The position numbers and the translations under genes are program-made. 64,000 bases of DNA from Diprion similis (taxonomy: Eukaryota; Arthropoda; Insecta; Hymenoptera; Diprionidae): assembly GCF_021155765.1 (NCBI RefSeq), contig NC_060114.1:11809001-11873000 (forward strand). The letters are read 5' to 3'. Within the stretch, counting starts at the first letter, position 1. Each line of letters starts with the position of its first letter. The notes beneath the pieces were generated by a model. That model made no database searches. It saw only the letters and a list, made by a program, of their open reading frames with translations, and was not told the DNA's origin. Shown here in pieces: positions 12,937-25,842 of this stretch.

Positions 12937-13071
12937 CATCCCTGCTTAAAATGTCGTATGAATGAATTAGGTCTTATCCAAACGTTACACGGAATTTTGT
13001 GTTCGATTTCTGTAACATTTCGATAAGACCTGATTCATCCATCCGACATTTTGAGCAGGGATTGCTTCTGT
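12937..13071. repeat. Imperfect palindrome, long hairpin
   Basis: The left arm, about 12937-12989, begins CATCCCTGCTTAAAATGTCG. The right arm, about 13012-13071, is its inverted copy (CGACATTTTGAGCAGGGAT). Pairing runs for roughly 55 bp with scattered mismatches and a loop of about 22 nt. It may be a small foldback transposon relic or a hairpin transcribed in a 3'UTR. No target-site duplication is obvious. Confidence 0.7.
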
Positions 13072-15621
13072 ACGTTATTGTGTTACTCACCTAAATATTG
13101 TGCAGATAAAAGCAAGAGATTTTTTCTCTTCTTTATTCTTCTTCCAAATATCTGCAAAATTTCTATGTTCATGCACTAACCCTTCTTCCATAATCATCAT
13201 AATCACTGTCACCACCAGCTTGTCGAAAATTCTTTTATTCAAATTATTCTTTTAACAGATCTCATTCCCACTGATATGTTGATGAAAATTTGTCTCGACA
13301 AGTCGGTTATTTTTTAAGTACACGATGAGGTGCCGGGTTTATTCACTAATAAATTATAATTAAAAACAATCGTCAAATAATCCCTCTCAAGTTAGATTCA
13401 GCTTTTATTATGCTTATGATTTTTACAGTATACAATATACATCAAGAAGTGTAACAAATTGCAGATGGTGCTCGCGTAACGTAATTAAAAAATAAACTAA
13501 AGAAAAGAATTACAAATTTAAGGATAATCGCCGTATATCTAAACGATAGAAAGGTACATAATGTCTTCTTAAAACAACTTACCGGCACAGACATTACCTG
13601 TCACAACATACTGTAGAGTTTAGGATTATCATACGTGAAAAAGAGGGGGCGGGGACGCATAACTTAATTCTTTCTCAGTTCAGAAATAAGCTAACAGATT
13701 TGAAACAGGGAAACTGACAAAAACGAGAATTGAACATTGAACACAAATGTAAAAGTGTTTATATACGTATATTTTTAGTATAATATGAATACAATTCTTA
13801 AAAATTTTTTTTTTTCCTTTTCATCAATCATTGTTTCTTAACATTATATATTATTAAACTAATAATTTTCGCTTTACATTATCATTACAGTTATTATTAT
13901 TATTATTATTATTAAAAATAAAAATTACGAAAATATTTGTACGGTTAATGGATTAGCTGTTTTGTGTTTTTGTTTTTTTTTTAGTTTTTCAATTTATTAT
14001 TTGAAATCTAATAAACTTGCAAAGTAGTTATACCAAGAAAACTCCTAATCTTGGTGCAAGTCTTAAAAGGAAGCTATAGTTATATATATATACATATATA
14101 TGTATACATTGTATACTATATATATATTTATATAGTTTTATCGGAAACTAAATAAATGCATTAAACGTATATGTAATTGATATTTATTTTATTTTTTTCT
14201 TTTCACTTCATTACTGCTACGCTCATCGTTCTCTCTGTGTTCTTTGTGCCTCGTGTATCTACCACAATAATGTGTGTTGCGTGTGCGTGGTGTAGGTTTC
14301 CAGCTCTTGGATAGACTGTACCATTATCGTAACTTCTACAACTAAAGAGTCAATATTTTGATTGAAGGGCGATGGTGGTTGGAAGAAGGTTAAGCCAGAA
14401 GAATTAATCAACAATAAACCAACAACACTCATATAATAGTTTTACAAACTTGCTACATCGTACATTCTATTAAGAAGACAATGGGCATCAGCAGAGATTC
14501 GTACGTTGGTACAACTATTATTTGCAGTTTTTATTATTTGTATTAATTAAGAGATATATTTATTTTTAATAACTATACGTTGCTTTGTTCTCTTTCTTTA
14601 CTGTAAAACCGTGCTGTGTTTAACTTTTTTCTTCTTTCGAATTTCCAGAAGTGCAATTTTTCATTCTCTGTAACACTGGGATAAGTGGCGTAGGTCGGAG
14701 ATTGAAAAATTGCTGGAATTTTTTTTCAACTGATAGCGATAACTAGTGGTCCATGATGTAACAGGTAATTAAGTCGACGGTTTAAAAAGATACCTTTAAA
14801 ACAAACGACGGGGATAAAAAAAAAAAATTCAACACTAATTACTAAACTATAGGTGGTACACAGTGCGGAGAAAAATAAAGATAACAACTAATAAAGAACA
14901 ATTGATTAGTTGTTTTTGTTTGTCAATTAATTAATCAAGCTTTTGAACACAACGATGATTGGTAAAATACCAGATGACGATTTCAAGACTTCATTGATAA
15001 TTGTGGTGCAGTTACGCGGTGAATAGAAAATAAAAAGAAGAAATTATGTGATAGCGGTGAAAACTGATTTTGTTTTACAGCCTATATGAATAGGATAATC
15101 TGTTGCAAACCACCAATTTGATTTTTACTGTTTTGATCAATCAATCATCTTGTACCGACACCTTAAAGTATTATTCTAAGGTTTTGTATTTATAAGATAC
15201 AATACAATAGGTATAAATTAACTGTTCACGTTGCCAGCGAAAACTCGTATTCTCACGAAATTAAATCTTTCTTTTCTTCGTTATTTCTCGCGATATCAGA
15301 GTCTACAAAAATTATAATAATCGTGAGTGTTATTATTGTTACTACTTGATCGAAAATGTTTCGCGATTTACATTCATAAATAGAAATAGGGAGGATCACT
15401 GGCAACGTGCATTGTTGATAAAATATTTTTGTTTTTTAAGGCGGTAAGATTCGGGGCGCCGCGCCACGTTGATTTCAATATATTCCGTCCTAGCTGGTAC
15501 GGTAACTCGCAGTTAATTAAACTTACAGTAAAGAGATATTAAAAAAAAGCCCTGCGATAATTTTTTTCTTGTTTTATTTTCGTCGGTTTTTTTATACGAA
15601 TAACACGTCCCCCTTTTTCTC
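13072..15621 (-). other. Probable lamin 3'UTR and downstream sequence
   Basis: No coding exon is visible between the hairpin and the lamin stop codon. Several TTTATT hexamers (AATAAA on the minus strand) occur, for example near 13135 and 13398, so lamin transcripts could end anywhere from here up to the last exon. The stretch is AT-rich with a (TTA)n tract near 13890-13914. The exact polyadenylation site cannot be chosen by eye. Confidence 0.45.
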
Positions 15622-18600
15622 TCACATTATGCGGCAGCGTTCTTCACCCTGGGGGTCACCCTGTAACAGAAAAATAATAAATTCATTCCTATTAGTAGTT
15701 GTATCAAAGATACTAAAAATTAAAACATCGGTGTATTTTACCGCGTATTGACACGTATTCAAACCCGCAAAATTATACCACAGCCCCGCATGCCCTGACA
15801 ACCGTATTTTTATAACCATAAGTACAGCTGTGCATGATTTATGCACAGGAATCGTTACCCCCTTCATGATGATTGAAATAACGAGACTAGTTGTTAGTTA
15901 CAACTATGCACAAGCGATTTTCAAAAATGGTGTGTAAAAAAAATAAAAAATAAGACATTCGAAGATGACGTCGGTAGCTCGTTTTGGCTGCTCCTTCCAC
16001 TGGTATTGTTGCTGCTGTTACAGCAGCTACATAGGTGCTCGTTTTTCTTCTATTTTCTGTCTAATCTAAAGACAATGTGGTTAAAGCGAAGATGCTGTGT
16101 CGAGTGAGAAAGTTTTCACGCTGAACTATTTGAGCACGAAATGAATCAACGTTTTTCAATATTTATCTTCTTAAATCATTCGAAATTGTACAATTTATAA
16201 CCAAGAAAGAAATCTTCACATTTGTCTGAGTAAGCATGAATTACTAGTAACTGTCTTGTAATACCTAAATAGCTATAAATGCAGCAGTTCAAACTTGCAT
16301 GTCGAAGTAACGCAAAGGAGCTAAGAACAACATTGAAAAAAAAAAACGTATCTGGTCAAGTCTACCAACACTTTTTCTGAAAAATATGGAAAGAAGTCTA
16401 TCAAGTGTAAGGTTTCGGGTGAAAATGAACCTCATATAATAAATTGCAAAAATAAAATCACAATAATACTTTAATATGCGTATGCACAATGAAATAGAAA
16501 TAAAGCTCGACAGATTGAGAAAGACATGTATGTAATGATGAGGTTTTAGTAAAGCGTGAGAGAGCGGCGTAAGTGTGACGGCAGTGCAAAGAAATGGGCC
16601 AACAAAAAAATAGCTACTAATAATGAAGTATCATAAATAAGCAAACTTTAAAATTAATATTATTTGCAAATTATTACAATAATAATAATGTGTGGTAATG
16701 GATTATTATTATTATTATTCATTATTACTGATATTATTATTATTGCAGACAAATGACTGAACAGCTGAACATCTGAGAGTTTAGAGTAACAACTTACATA
16801 GGCCGCCTGCCTGATCTGTGCGCCCTCACGATCATTAATACGGGTAGAGATATCTTCTCTATGGAACAAGAATTGAACATTGATAAGACATCACCCCTCC
16901 TCATTGGATAGTATCATAGGGGTGTTTCATTTTATCAATAGTTGAAAAATATTTCGAATAAAATTTAGTCAGTTCGTTAATAATTACTAGTTTTATGTGT
17001 AGGATATGTGTGAATGTGTGTATACCGTACGTCTGGTTTATGTATAAGTATAATTAAGAAAACATTAAGACTTCAAGATTGCAGTCTCCAAACTTGGGAA
17101 CAAAAAACTTCCCTCATTCATCCAGGGTACTACCATATTATTGGGTAACCAGTACATGATTATCCAGAATTTCCATGACCCTTACGGGACGCCGTGAATG
17201 ACTCCAGTTATTAATATAGTGGCATCGTAAGAATTCAACGGTTATAATATTGAGGCCAGAAGATTTTTAATCATTCGCATACGAATTGCATGTCTTTTTT
17301 CGAAGTTGAGATGGACAACATAACATAACGTAACACAACATAACAATAATTGCCAGAATCATCCCGTGTGCGTGATTCACAAATTTCTCCTCTTTCACTT
17401 CTATTCGCGGATGAAATTGATAATAACTTGCGTAGCCACATTGTCTTTGAGGGTAAAAAATTAATAAAAATGAAATGTAAAAATACATATTACAGAAAGA
17501 AAAAAACGTAAAGAAATAAATAGCTAAGCTATAATAAGGAAACTTTAGAGACACCACGCTCTGTGCACGTATAACATGTTCAAAATAATCAAAAAGCAAT
17601 ACCTGTTGGTGGTGAAGATCCTCCGAAGTTCGAAACCCAATATTTTCCCTGTGTCGCGACAAGGTACTGGACAGCTGTTGTCGCTTCCGCTCGGACGTTG
17701 CCAATTCCTAGAAGAATTACAGGTAATTCGTTTAATTTTTCTCTTTTATCATCATTCATTTGCTGTTGCTCATAACTCACCTCTCCTTCGCTGTTCAGTA
17801 GGGTTGTGGTCATGTTGTCTGCCGTAAACCACTTTTGTCCCTTCATAACAAGGTTCGTCGGAGGTTCGTGAGATGCTCCGATATCCGCTGACCAAACAGT
17901 CACAGTTGCTCCCGCATCGACCTTAGCGCTGCGATGGAACTTGAAATTCGTCTCTAGTGCTCCGGCTTTACGGATCAACTGCCACCCACTCAAAACTATC
18001 TCCTATGGAATATATGGTGAGAAAATATGATCAATTACTCATTCTTTCCAGTTCTTCTGAGGGCCTTCCCTTTTGTACAGAATATAAACGGTATTGCGCA
18101 TTACTGTTAAATAACAATTTTTAAAGTGAAATTTCGAATCGGAGTAAGTGTAAATAAAGCAGTTTTTAGAGTTCCAGACATTTTAGAGTATAACTAGTAC
18201 ACGTACATGGACATTCATGTTGAAAACATCTACTTTTACTTCCAAATATATAATCACCTTGTTGCCCTTGTTGGTAAGTTTGACATAACGTCCTTGTGGA
18301 TCAGCTTCGGTAATCTCAATATCGCCTCTGGCAGTTCCAGATACGCTATAGTCGCTACTACTGCGCTCTTCACTCTCTTCCAACAAAGTACGCTTTCTTT
18401 TACCACCTCTAAGTGGAGTGTTGCGCGATGGGGTTCCTCTTCCGCTGGATAATGAAGCAGGCGATTGCATGGGTGTGATGTTCAACCTGGAAAAAAAATA
18501 CAAAGGTAATTGTGGTTTTGAGGAAGGAATTTGCATAGCGATTTTCATTCACCAAAATACTTTTTCTAATATCCTTCGTATTACCTCGCCTCTTCTGATT

Positions 18601-21600
18601 CTAGCAGTTTTCGGTAGGCAGCTATCTCCAGGTCTAGCGCCACCTTTATGTCCATCAGATCTTGATACTCCTGCAGCTGCTGTGCCATCTCATCACGCAT
18701 TCTCGCCAGCTCAGCCTCCAGACTAGCCAAACCTTCCGCATGTCGAGCACGCTCACTCTCGCGCAAATTCTCCAGATCTCTGTTACAATATGAAAGAAGT
18801 TATCATGTTTTAAGATATATTTTTCATTTTTCATTACACGAGTAAGATATGCTTTCTTCAAAGTTGGTTACCTCGAAACATTTTTTCATTTTTCACGAAA
18901 AGTTTGAAACTGTGAAGTATATTAAAATACGGCAGTATTTTTCATACGAGATCTATCCATTTTCTCAATTAGAAAATCGAATGAATGATTACAGGTCTTG
19001 ACCGATCCTTTACAAAATTCTAAAACAATGTTTGAGAGCGAAAAGTGAATACAAAGTGAGAGAAATATTCACTGTCGTCTTCTGTACGAAGCTTTCTGAG
19101 CGAAGACCTTGAAACGTACTAAATTATGGTTACGACCCAAAGGCCGTTATTTTACCTGATGCGAGAATTGAGCGCGTTGTTTGTGGCCTCGAGCTCGTTA
19201 ATGCGTTGATTTAGCCCGTCGATACGGGACCTGGTCTGACGAAGCTCCTCTACGGCAAGACTTGCCGCACCGCTGTTTCGTTGGGCGTGGGAGGTCAGGT
19301 TCTTAATTTTGTTCTCATAGAGCATTTCGATCTCCTCCCGATTGGCACGCATCTGCGATTCATACTGTTCCCGCAATTCTTGCAACGATTGTTGCAGCTT
19401 AGCCTCATACTGCTCGGCCAGGCGCCCGTCGATCTCGGAAATCTCTACCTGCAATGAAGACTGAATAAATTAGCGTGAACAAGTGCAACGATGTTTTTTG
19501 AGAGCAGGTGCAGCAAAATCGCGGCAACGAAACCAACCTGGCGTCGCGTTCGTGTTTCGGTCAATTCCTGCTGGTAGACTTGATCTTTGAAACTTATGTC
19601 CTCCTTCAAGCTCTGTATGTTGTTCTCCAGGTCGATTCGCTGAAGGGTCTCTTCCTCGAGGTGTTTCCGCGCGTCGTCGAGTAGCGCCTGAAGTCGTTCA
19701 ACCTCCTTCTCGAGTTCCCGTTCCCGTTCTGCGAGTTTTTTCCGCTCAGCTGCAGATTGGTTAAACTTTGTTTGCAAATCCCCGCAACGCGATTCGTAGA
19801 TCATCAAGTTGTTCTCAACTATTGCTAGATCCTTAGTTTTCTTTTCGAGTCTGAAAGAATAATAGGGACAAAAATTAATGATTATAATTATCGTACATTT
19901 TCCGCGGGTCGATTCTAATTATGAAAATCGCGGAACGGAAGTGATATAGTAAAGTAACTCACACACGCGACAATAATATCGATAGTTTCTCGAGTATTCG
20001 TTTATTTATATAAATTGTAATAAATAATGAAGTGGAGAGAAAGGAGAGGGTGATTTGCTATTTAGAACGATTGACCCAGTTTAAGGAACATTTTTTATCG
20101 ACCGTTTCCCGGTTAACGTCGGCATGTATTTGTATATCGGCGTCATCATTCTCCTTCTTCTGCTTCTAGCCAGGCCAAGGTTACAGAATTAAGGTAACGC
20201 TCCACTCTTTCCCGACGAATTGAAGTTAATCGCGTTGTATTTAAAAATTTTTTTTTTTTTTGTACGTTTTGCCTGAATCACTCGTAAACGGAGATATAAA
20301 TTTTTAAAAGAAAAAAACGAGATTTCATATTAATTGAGGATATAGCATAATCGCCATTAAGCTTATAATAAACCGCGCATAACGGCGGTATTAATCCTTT
20401 GGATTATAATTGCTTACCGCAGCTATATCTTTTCTCGACACTGATAGATATATACTGGAAGTACGTGCCTACATTAATCCCAATAAAGTTATTAACGGAG
20501 CATTGTAGAGTACGTTACTCAACACTTAGCGTCGGGGAAAGTGCATTACGGCACTCGCATTCACGCAACCTAACGTACGTAATGTCAAGTACCGCACTTT
20601 GCTGAGGCGAGGTCAAGATATAAGGGCAAAAAGCATTTGGAAGTTAGTAACGATGTCGTGACGACTAGTACTGAGTAAAAACCGTTATTTCGTGATTTTG
20701 GTACTGTTTGAAATGCGGTGAACCGTAATAAAACAAAAAATATTCATATTTTGAAATGTTCGTTCCTTCAAAGTCATTGTGGAAATAAGAAAATAATGAT
20801 TTTTCCAAATGTTAATGTTTCGTTGCGATAACATTACTAACTTAAATCTCGTGGAAAAAAGAAGACGCCTGAATGGACGGATAGTGTAAAATGCACCGGC
20901 GAGATGTTAGATACCTGCATATATCGATATAAAATAGATTGAAATTTTTAACCGTTCTTCGCATGTTTGAATAGTAATTCCAGAGTGAAATGTAATTTTA
21001 AACTAAGATATATTCCCGAAAAACTTGGGATTCGTGCAAAGACCGTAAAGTTAGTTCGTCATCTCTCCTTTCGTTTATTCGTCCGCATTTCATGTTTCTT
21101 CGTGTTTATTGTTTTTGTGTATACTGTAACACAGAAGCTCGCCAACTACAAAGTCGAAACCGGTAGATAATATTCTCTAGTGTAGAGGATTGAAGAAATA
21201 TTGACAGGTGCTGCAACAGTGTGGTTTGTAACCAGACCCAGGCATACGGTGAGGGTATTGCCGCGAATGTGTAGGGCTACACATATGCAGCTAGGTGGAG
21301 GACACGTATAAGATAAACGTAGAAAACAAAACGAAAATTGGGTAAAGTTTAGTACAACGAGAGAAAAAAGTCGTAGCTGTTTGCGTAACAATATTATACA
21401 CATAAAACTGTAAATGTACAAGAGAGGGGAGAAAAAGATATCATCAAGCTATTGCACAAACCCACCTACGATTTATTTTTTATGTGTACAGAAAAAATTT
21501 GGTATAAACAAGAATGCAATCATCGTTATTAATATTCAAGGTTTTTTTTCTCTACTCGTACAGCTACGCGAGCATGCTCTCACCACCATCATCATAATCA

Positions 21601-23258
21601 TCATCGACGACGTCGCCGTGTGGCGCGATACGTGTGTTGATTTTTCTAACGTATTTACGCTCGTTATATTCAAGTTTAAAATATACCAAGTCCCAGAAAG
21701 GGCACGACGCGTGTGTTTCGTGTGGATACTTTTCCATGTGACGAGAGGGGCCTCCCGGGGTCTCGCGCGTCCCTAGCCGTGCTGCTATGACGACGAGCCA
21801 ACGTGGGCAGTGATGTCACCGCGAACCCGCCTGCGGCTTTACGCTTTATGCGGTAGCTCGCTCGCATTCCGAGAGGATACACGCATGCCGAAGTTCCGAT
21901 GCGAGCGTAAGGTCGCACAGACTCCCCGCGCTTCTTCTAGATGATCTACAAACTCGGATTCGGTCATCACGGCTCGAAATAGTCAATCGCCTCTGCCGTG
22001 AATTCGGGGACATTGTTTGCGCCATCTCTTTTCTTGCATGTTTTCTGGTCTATGGTCTATTTTGCCTTGAAAGTCATTGAGAAGGGGCGGATATGCCTCT
22101 TAGAATTATGACTTAGAGCCATGTTAGGATTCGATATTGTTATAAATACATATATGCACGCACGTAACATAAGCGCGCGTCTCGTACCGGAGAGCCGGGC
22201 GGGAGCGAATGTTTTTGAATCAGAGATTACGAAGATGACATCAACGACGCGTTCATTTGAGGGTGTGACGCAACTCTACACGCCGCAGTGACGTCACCGG
22301 TTATTTTCATTTTCCGTTTCACGGAGATGGTGGATCGATAAAATTTCAGGTAAACATTGGGACGCGCCCCGTGTGTTTAGCCAGCGTAATCGTCGAAATA
22401 TTGAACGCCGCGTAAAATATATGTACATTACAGATTTTACCGCGGCGCATGCGCTTCGCTGAGCAGAATTTTACGGATTTTATTTATTGGTGTGTAGTTT
22501 TCTTCATCAGCGTCCTGAACCGAATTAACGACTATTTCGTCACTAGTAGTCCGGAGAAAACATTCAACGCTTCACAAAATACGAGCAAGCAACGATACAG
22601 ATACGGATCTTCGTTTACCATCAATGGCCGACTCGATGCCGGCACGCTATCGGCGTAACGCGTAACCTAAATATTTTTGGTCCTTTTTTTGGAATGTACA
22701 AAGAAACTACTGGCTACGCTACTGCGCGTGACGCACGGACGTAGTAATATTTATCCGTAAGCGAGAGGCCGGTGGGTAGAGCTAAACGAATATTTGCATG
22801 CACCTGTAAAATCAATGAGCTATACGAAAAGAAAACCGTAAACTCAAGCCGTACTTATTTTTCAATTCTTCGTTATCGTCCCAGAGACGCTTCGTGTCGA
22901 TCTCAAGTTTCGCCCTCTCCCTCGATGTGTCGTCCAGCAATTTCCTAGCGTCGGAGAGTTCGTGTTCGTACATGGATTTGATGTTAGTCACCTCCCGCGT
23001 CACGGTCTCCTGACTGGTTTGCACCTCTCGCGTAAGCCGCGAGTTTTCGGCCTCCAGGTGACGGACCTTTTCTATGTAACATGCTAGACGGTCGTTTAAA
23101 TTTTGGAGATCCTGCTTCTCCTGGAGACGCGAGTAACGTGTCGGGCTCAGCGGGCTTCCTGGGCGGCGGCCAACGGGCGTCGATGTACTCGGCGTCGGCG
23201 ACTGGACGGAGCTGACGCTCGACGATGTTACGATGGTTTTCTTGCTGGCTTTCGACAT
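15622..23258 (-). CDS. Lam: B-type lamin (nuclear intermediate filament), 599 aa, 8 coding exons
   Basis: Exons, in transcription order: 23258-22855, 19850-19538, 19448-19156, 18779-18585, 18486-18258, 18002-17781, 17707-17603 and 15660-15622. All have GT-AG borders and matching phases, and sum to 1800 nt. Lamins polymerise under the inner nuclear membrane and support nuclear shape and chromatin anchoring. Visible features are: a Ser/Pro/Thr head with a CDK-type site before the rod ([10 protein letters not shown], residues 35-44); a coiled-coil rod from about residue 45, opening [15 protein letters not shown] and closing near 402 with [21 protein letters not shown] and [10 protein letters not shown]; a nuclear localisation signal KRKR at about 431-434; a lamin-tail Ig-like domain, about 450-555 ([38 protein letters not shown]); and a C-terminal CaaX box CRIM for farnesylation. 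The start ATG has an AAAATG context. The end [12 protein letters not shown] resembles fly Lamin Dm0, which is slightly longer. Intron 1 is 3 kb and the last intron is 1.9 kb, which isolates the 13-codon CaaX exon. Confidence 0.95.
15661..17602 (-). other. Last intron of lamin
   Basis: This intron separates the tail exon from the CaaX exon. It contains (ATT)n tracts at 16677-16745 and no supported gene. Confidence 0.8.
19851..22854 (-). other. First intron of lamin, with a GC-richer CpG segment
   Basis: The intron is 3004 bp. The part from about 21560 to 22780 is visibly richer in G+C and CpG than the AT-rich surroundings. It holds a perfect CRE palindrome at 22289-22296 and an AGATGGCGC-type motif near 22019-22027. 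It could contain intronic enhancers or an alternative promoter; no exon was supported here. Open frames in it lack any recognisable similarity. Confidence 0.6.
22289..22296. promoter_or_regulatory. CRE palindrome TGACGTCA in lamin intron 1
   Basis: A perfect CREB/ATF-type 8-mer inside the CpG-rich part of intron 1, about 560 bp downstream of exon 1 in the transcription direction. Function is inferred from the motif only. Confidence 0.4.
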
Positions 23259-23580
23259 TTTTGATAAGGATCGACCACTTCTTAGCACACCGATTTATCT
23301 CTTCTCACTACCCGCTATATTTTTACTTGATTTTTCACCCGTATGTTTTTAACACCCACTGAATGTTATACGTTGGATCCTACTCACTATCGAATCATTC
23401 AACTCGGCGGTACTTACGCCGCGTCCGTTGTCCTGACACGTACTTAACAGAAATATACGCGACGACTGAATCCCAACCCTACCCGTTACACTCCGTAACC
23501 TTCGTCCGGCCTCCGGCTGACGTCCCATTGGATGATGGCTCGACGCGACGCCGACCGCTTCGGGTCACGTGACACGCAAC
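23259..23580 (-). promoter_or_regulatory. Lamin 5'UTR and proximal promoter region
   Basis: Upstream of the lamin ATG there is no further coding frame. A CCAAT box (ATTGG on the + strand, 23527-23531) sits next to a CRE half-like TGACGTC (23518-23524), about 260-270 bp before the start codon, in a CpG-rich patch. The transcription start is probably between about 23290 and 23480. Confidence 0.5.
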
Positions 23581-24759
23581 CTCATAATCCATTTCCGGCC
23601 ACCAGGTACGGTTGTGCATCTGCCTTCAGAAGCCTTGCTCAAAATCCTGTCTTAGAGTTGGTGTTTTTTTTTAATTTTGCATGCAACAGGGTCGGTGATA
23701 CGGGGAATGAATGGTCTCATTCAATTCGAAAATTTATCTGTCATAATATCCGCGGACATATATTCATTTATGATATTAATGCTGCTGCTCTGCCATAGGG
23801 CATGGATCATGAGCCATGGAGTATAGGGTTCTGATTCCTGGAAGGTTGGAAGGCAAGAGAACGCAGAAAGTGGCCACTAGATGGGCGCTAGTTGCTAATA
23901 AGAAGCTCGTGGCACAACGTAAGAACAGGTGGCAAAGCAGCCTCTGCTTGTTCTTTGTCGTGGTTTTGGCTGTACGAACATAGTGTAATTCTGAAGTAGT
24001 GCTTCTAGAGACATCCGCCAGATAACGCTGCGACAGAGGTACTCGAAATGCGGCATATTTGAATGTCTAACAACCAGGCACACCAAATATTCGTAAAAAA
24101 CTGCTAGAAATGCTAATATATCGCCACTTTGGTTGCGTAATGTTAAATTTCGAATTTTCTTTCAATCTAGATTTCATTCGTTTAAACAAATAAAGAAACC
24201 TGTTCATTTGTGATCCTTAAATCAGTTGGGCGATACGTACTCTGGAGTAGAGTATATCACATTGACAAACAATTACGTTCTTCTCAAAAACTATGCGGTC
24301 TATCGAAAGAAGTCATGGAGGCAAATTTGTGTATATGTTCAAGATCGACAAAAGAGATATATTGAAAAAACCTAAAAAGTAATTGTTCGTCCCATTGATT
24401 TAAATATAGAGCCCTACTCCATAGCACGAAGAAACCATCATGTTATCTTATGTAGGAAATAAACTATCGATTGAAACAATAATCAGCTGCTAGTAGTGGT
24501 CATAAGTAAATGTAGAGTGCAGGGTTCAGAGATCTGATAATAAGAAATGACAGAGAGCTGTGCGAGATATTGCTTAGGCTAGTTAACAGCAGGAACTCTA
24601 AGAACGGAGAATCAAGATTAGGTTGTAAGAATGAAGAATGAGCGTAAGTACGTTACATTGGTAGGTACGTTTTATCATACAACACATGCACCTAGAGAAA
24701 ACTAATCCCGACTGATTGCAATAAGAAACACTAGAATCAATCGTATAATTTGTCACTAT
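23581..24759. other. Intergenic region between lamin and the satellite
   Basis: No supported coding exon on either strand. A CTCF-like sequence CCACTAGATGGGCGCTAG lies at 23874-23891. The rest is unremarkable moderately AT-rich DNA up to the first recognisable decayed satellite monomer. Confidence 0.55.
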
Positions 24760-25340
24760 AAAGAAGGACTACAGAAAAAATTACGTTGATGTAGTGCATC
24801 AGAAAATGATTTCAACTATTTTTGAAAATCGGCCAAATTTCAAATGAATAAATCCAAAGAGGTTAGCCTTGCTTTTTTGCAATGCCCGGAGCTCGGAAAC
24901 TTTTTGTCTCAGAATTGTTTCAGGACACTCTCAATAATTAGACCCTCGGGAATACGAAAAAAACATTTAGAAAAGTGTACAACCAACAGCAGAGGAATTA
25001 CAACGGGAACCTTTCATTTTTCGGTTGTAACTCTTGATACGTTGCTCGCAGCGTATTCGGTCTGTGTGCAGTCGACTCCTCTCGCAGTATTACGTCGATA
25101 TAGCGCATCAAGGTACTACTTTGAATATTTCTCAGAATCGACCCGATTTCGGCTGGAAAAATCGGAAGGAGTTAACCTCTACCTTTCTTGGGGTACCTTT
25201 TTTGCTGTTTTTGGAGTCTAATACTTTTCATCTCAGAATCGATTCAAACGACACTTTCTAGACTAATTGGACCCCGAAGATTGCAAAAAAGGTATTTGAA
25301 GCATCGCGAGACCGACACCTAAGAAGATGCGAAGAAAATA
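24760..25340 (+). repeat. Decayed satellite monomers, left edge
   Basis: This stretch aligns by eye with the 313-bp satellite consensus in the same orientation: AATCCAAAGAGGTTAGCCTT, CCAACAGCAGAGGAATTACA, and GTTGCTCGCAGCGTATT are all recognisable, but many positions and spacings differ. It holds about 1.8 monomers. The 125-codon open frame at 24844-25221 is simply satellite sequence and not a gene. Confidence 0.8.
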
Positions 25341-25344
25341 CAGA

Positions 25345-25842
25345 GATACTTATGTGGGTGTTATGCATTTGATTGTAGGTTACGTGAAGAAGTACCAATA
25401 CAATATTATACGACTCGTGTCCGGCAAAGGTGCGTTGTGGGTACTTGCAACGTACACAGATAGAAACTGAAATTGCGTTTACAAACTACCATAATAGGAA
25501 TCACTCACAAACTTGTTGATTTTCTGCTTAATGCAATGTATATCGCACTGCTTTTTCCTTAAATAGGAGTCAGACTTCTTATGTAATGTTCGTTCTATAC
25601 ATTAAACTTCTTTTTGTCTTGAACTCCAATGCTATTGTAATTATTATACTGATTATATCCATTATTCTAAAATTACATGATTTATTAGTAGGATGTATCT
25701 TCATGAGTATCATGTCTTAGTAGAACATAATACAATAACACTACCATTCCGAAACCTCATATAATGAACTTGTATAGTACACATTGATACCTGTACTCTT
25801 GTAATAGAACTAAGGCATACTAAATAAACTGAAACTGAAACT
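25345..25842 (+). mobile_element. Probable 5'-truncated non-LTR retrotransposon tail inside decayed satellite
   Basis: About 500 bp without similarity to the satellite separates two decayed monomer pieces. It ends with an AATAAA signal followed at once by a short tandem tail (AATAAACTGAAACTGAAACT, ending near 25840). This is the usual 3' end of LINE-type elements with microsatellite tails. No reverse transcriptase frame is present, so only the 3' end would have been copied. The call rests on structure only. Confidence 0.4.

Noticed and set aside
21414..21918. Open frames in the GC-richer part of lamin intron 1
   Set aside because: CpG-rich composition reduces stop codons; the frames on both strands lack any recognisable protein similarity and splice support.
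24844..25221. 125-codon plus-strand open frame
   Set aside because: It is a decayed satellite monomer; the same blocks (CCAACAGCAGAGGAATTACA, GTTGCTCGCAGCGTATT) appear at the same spacing.
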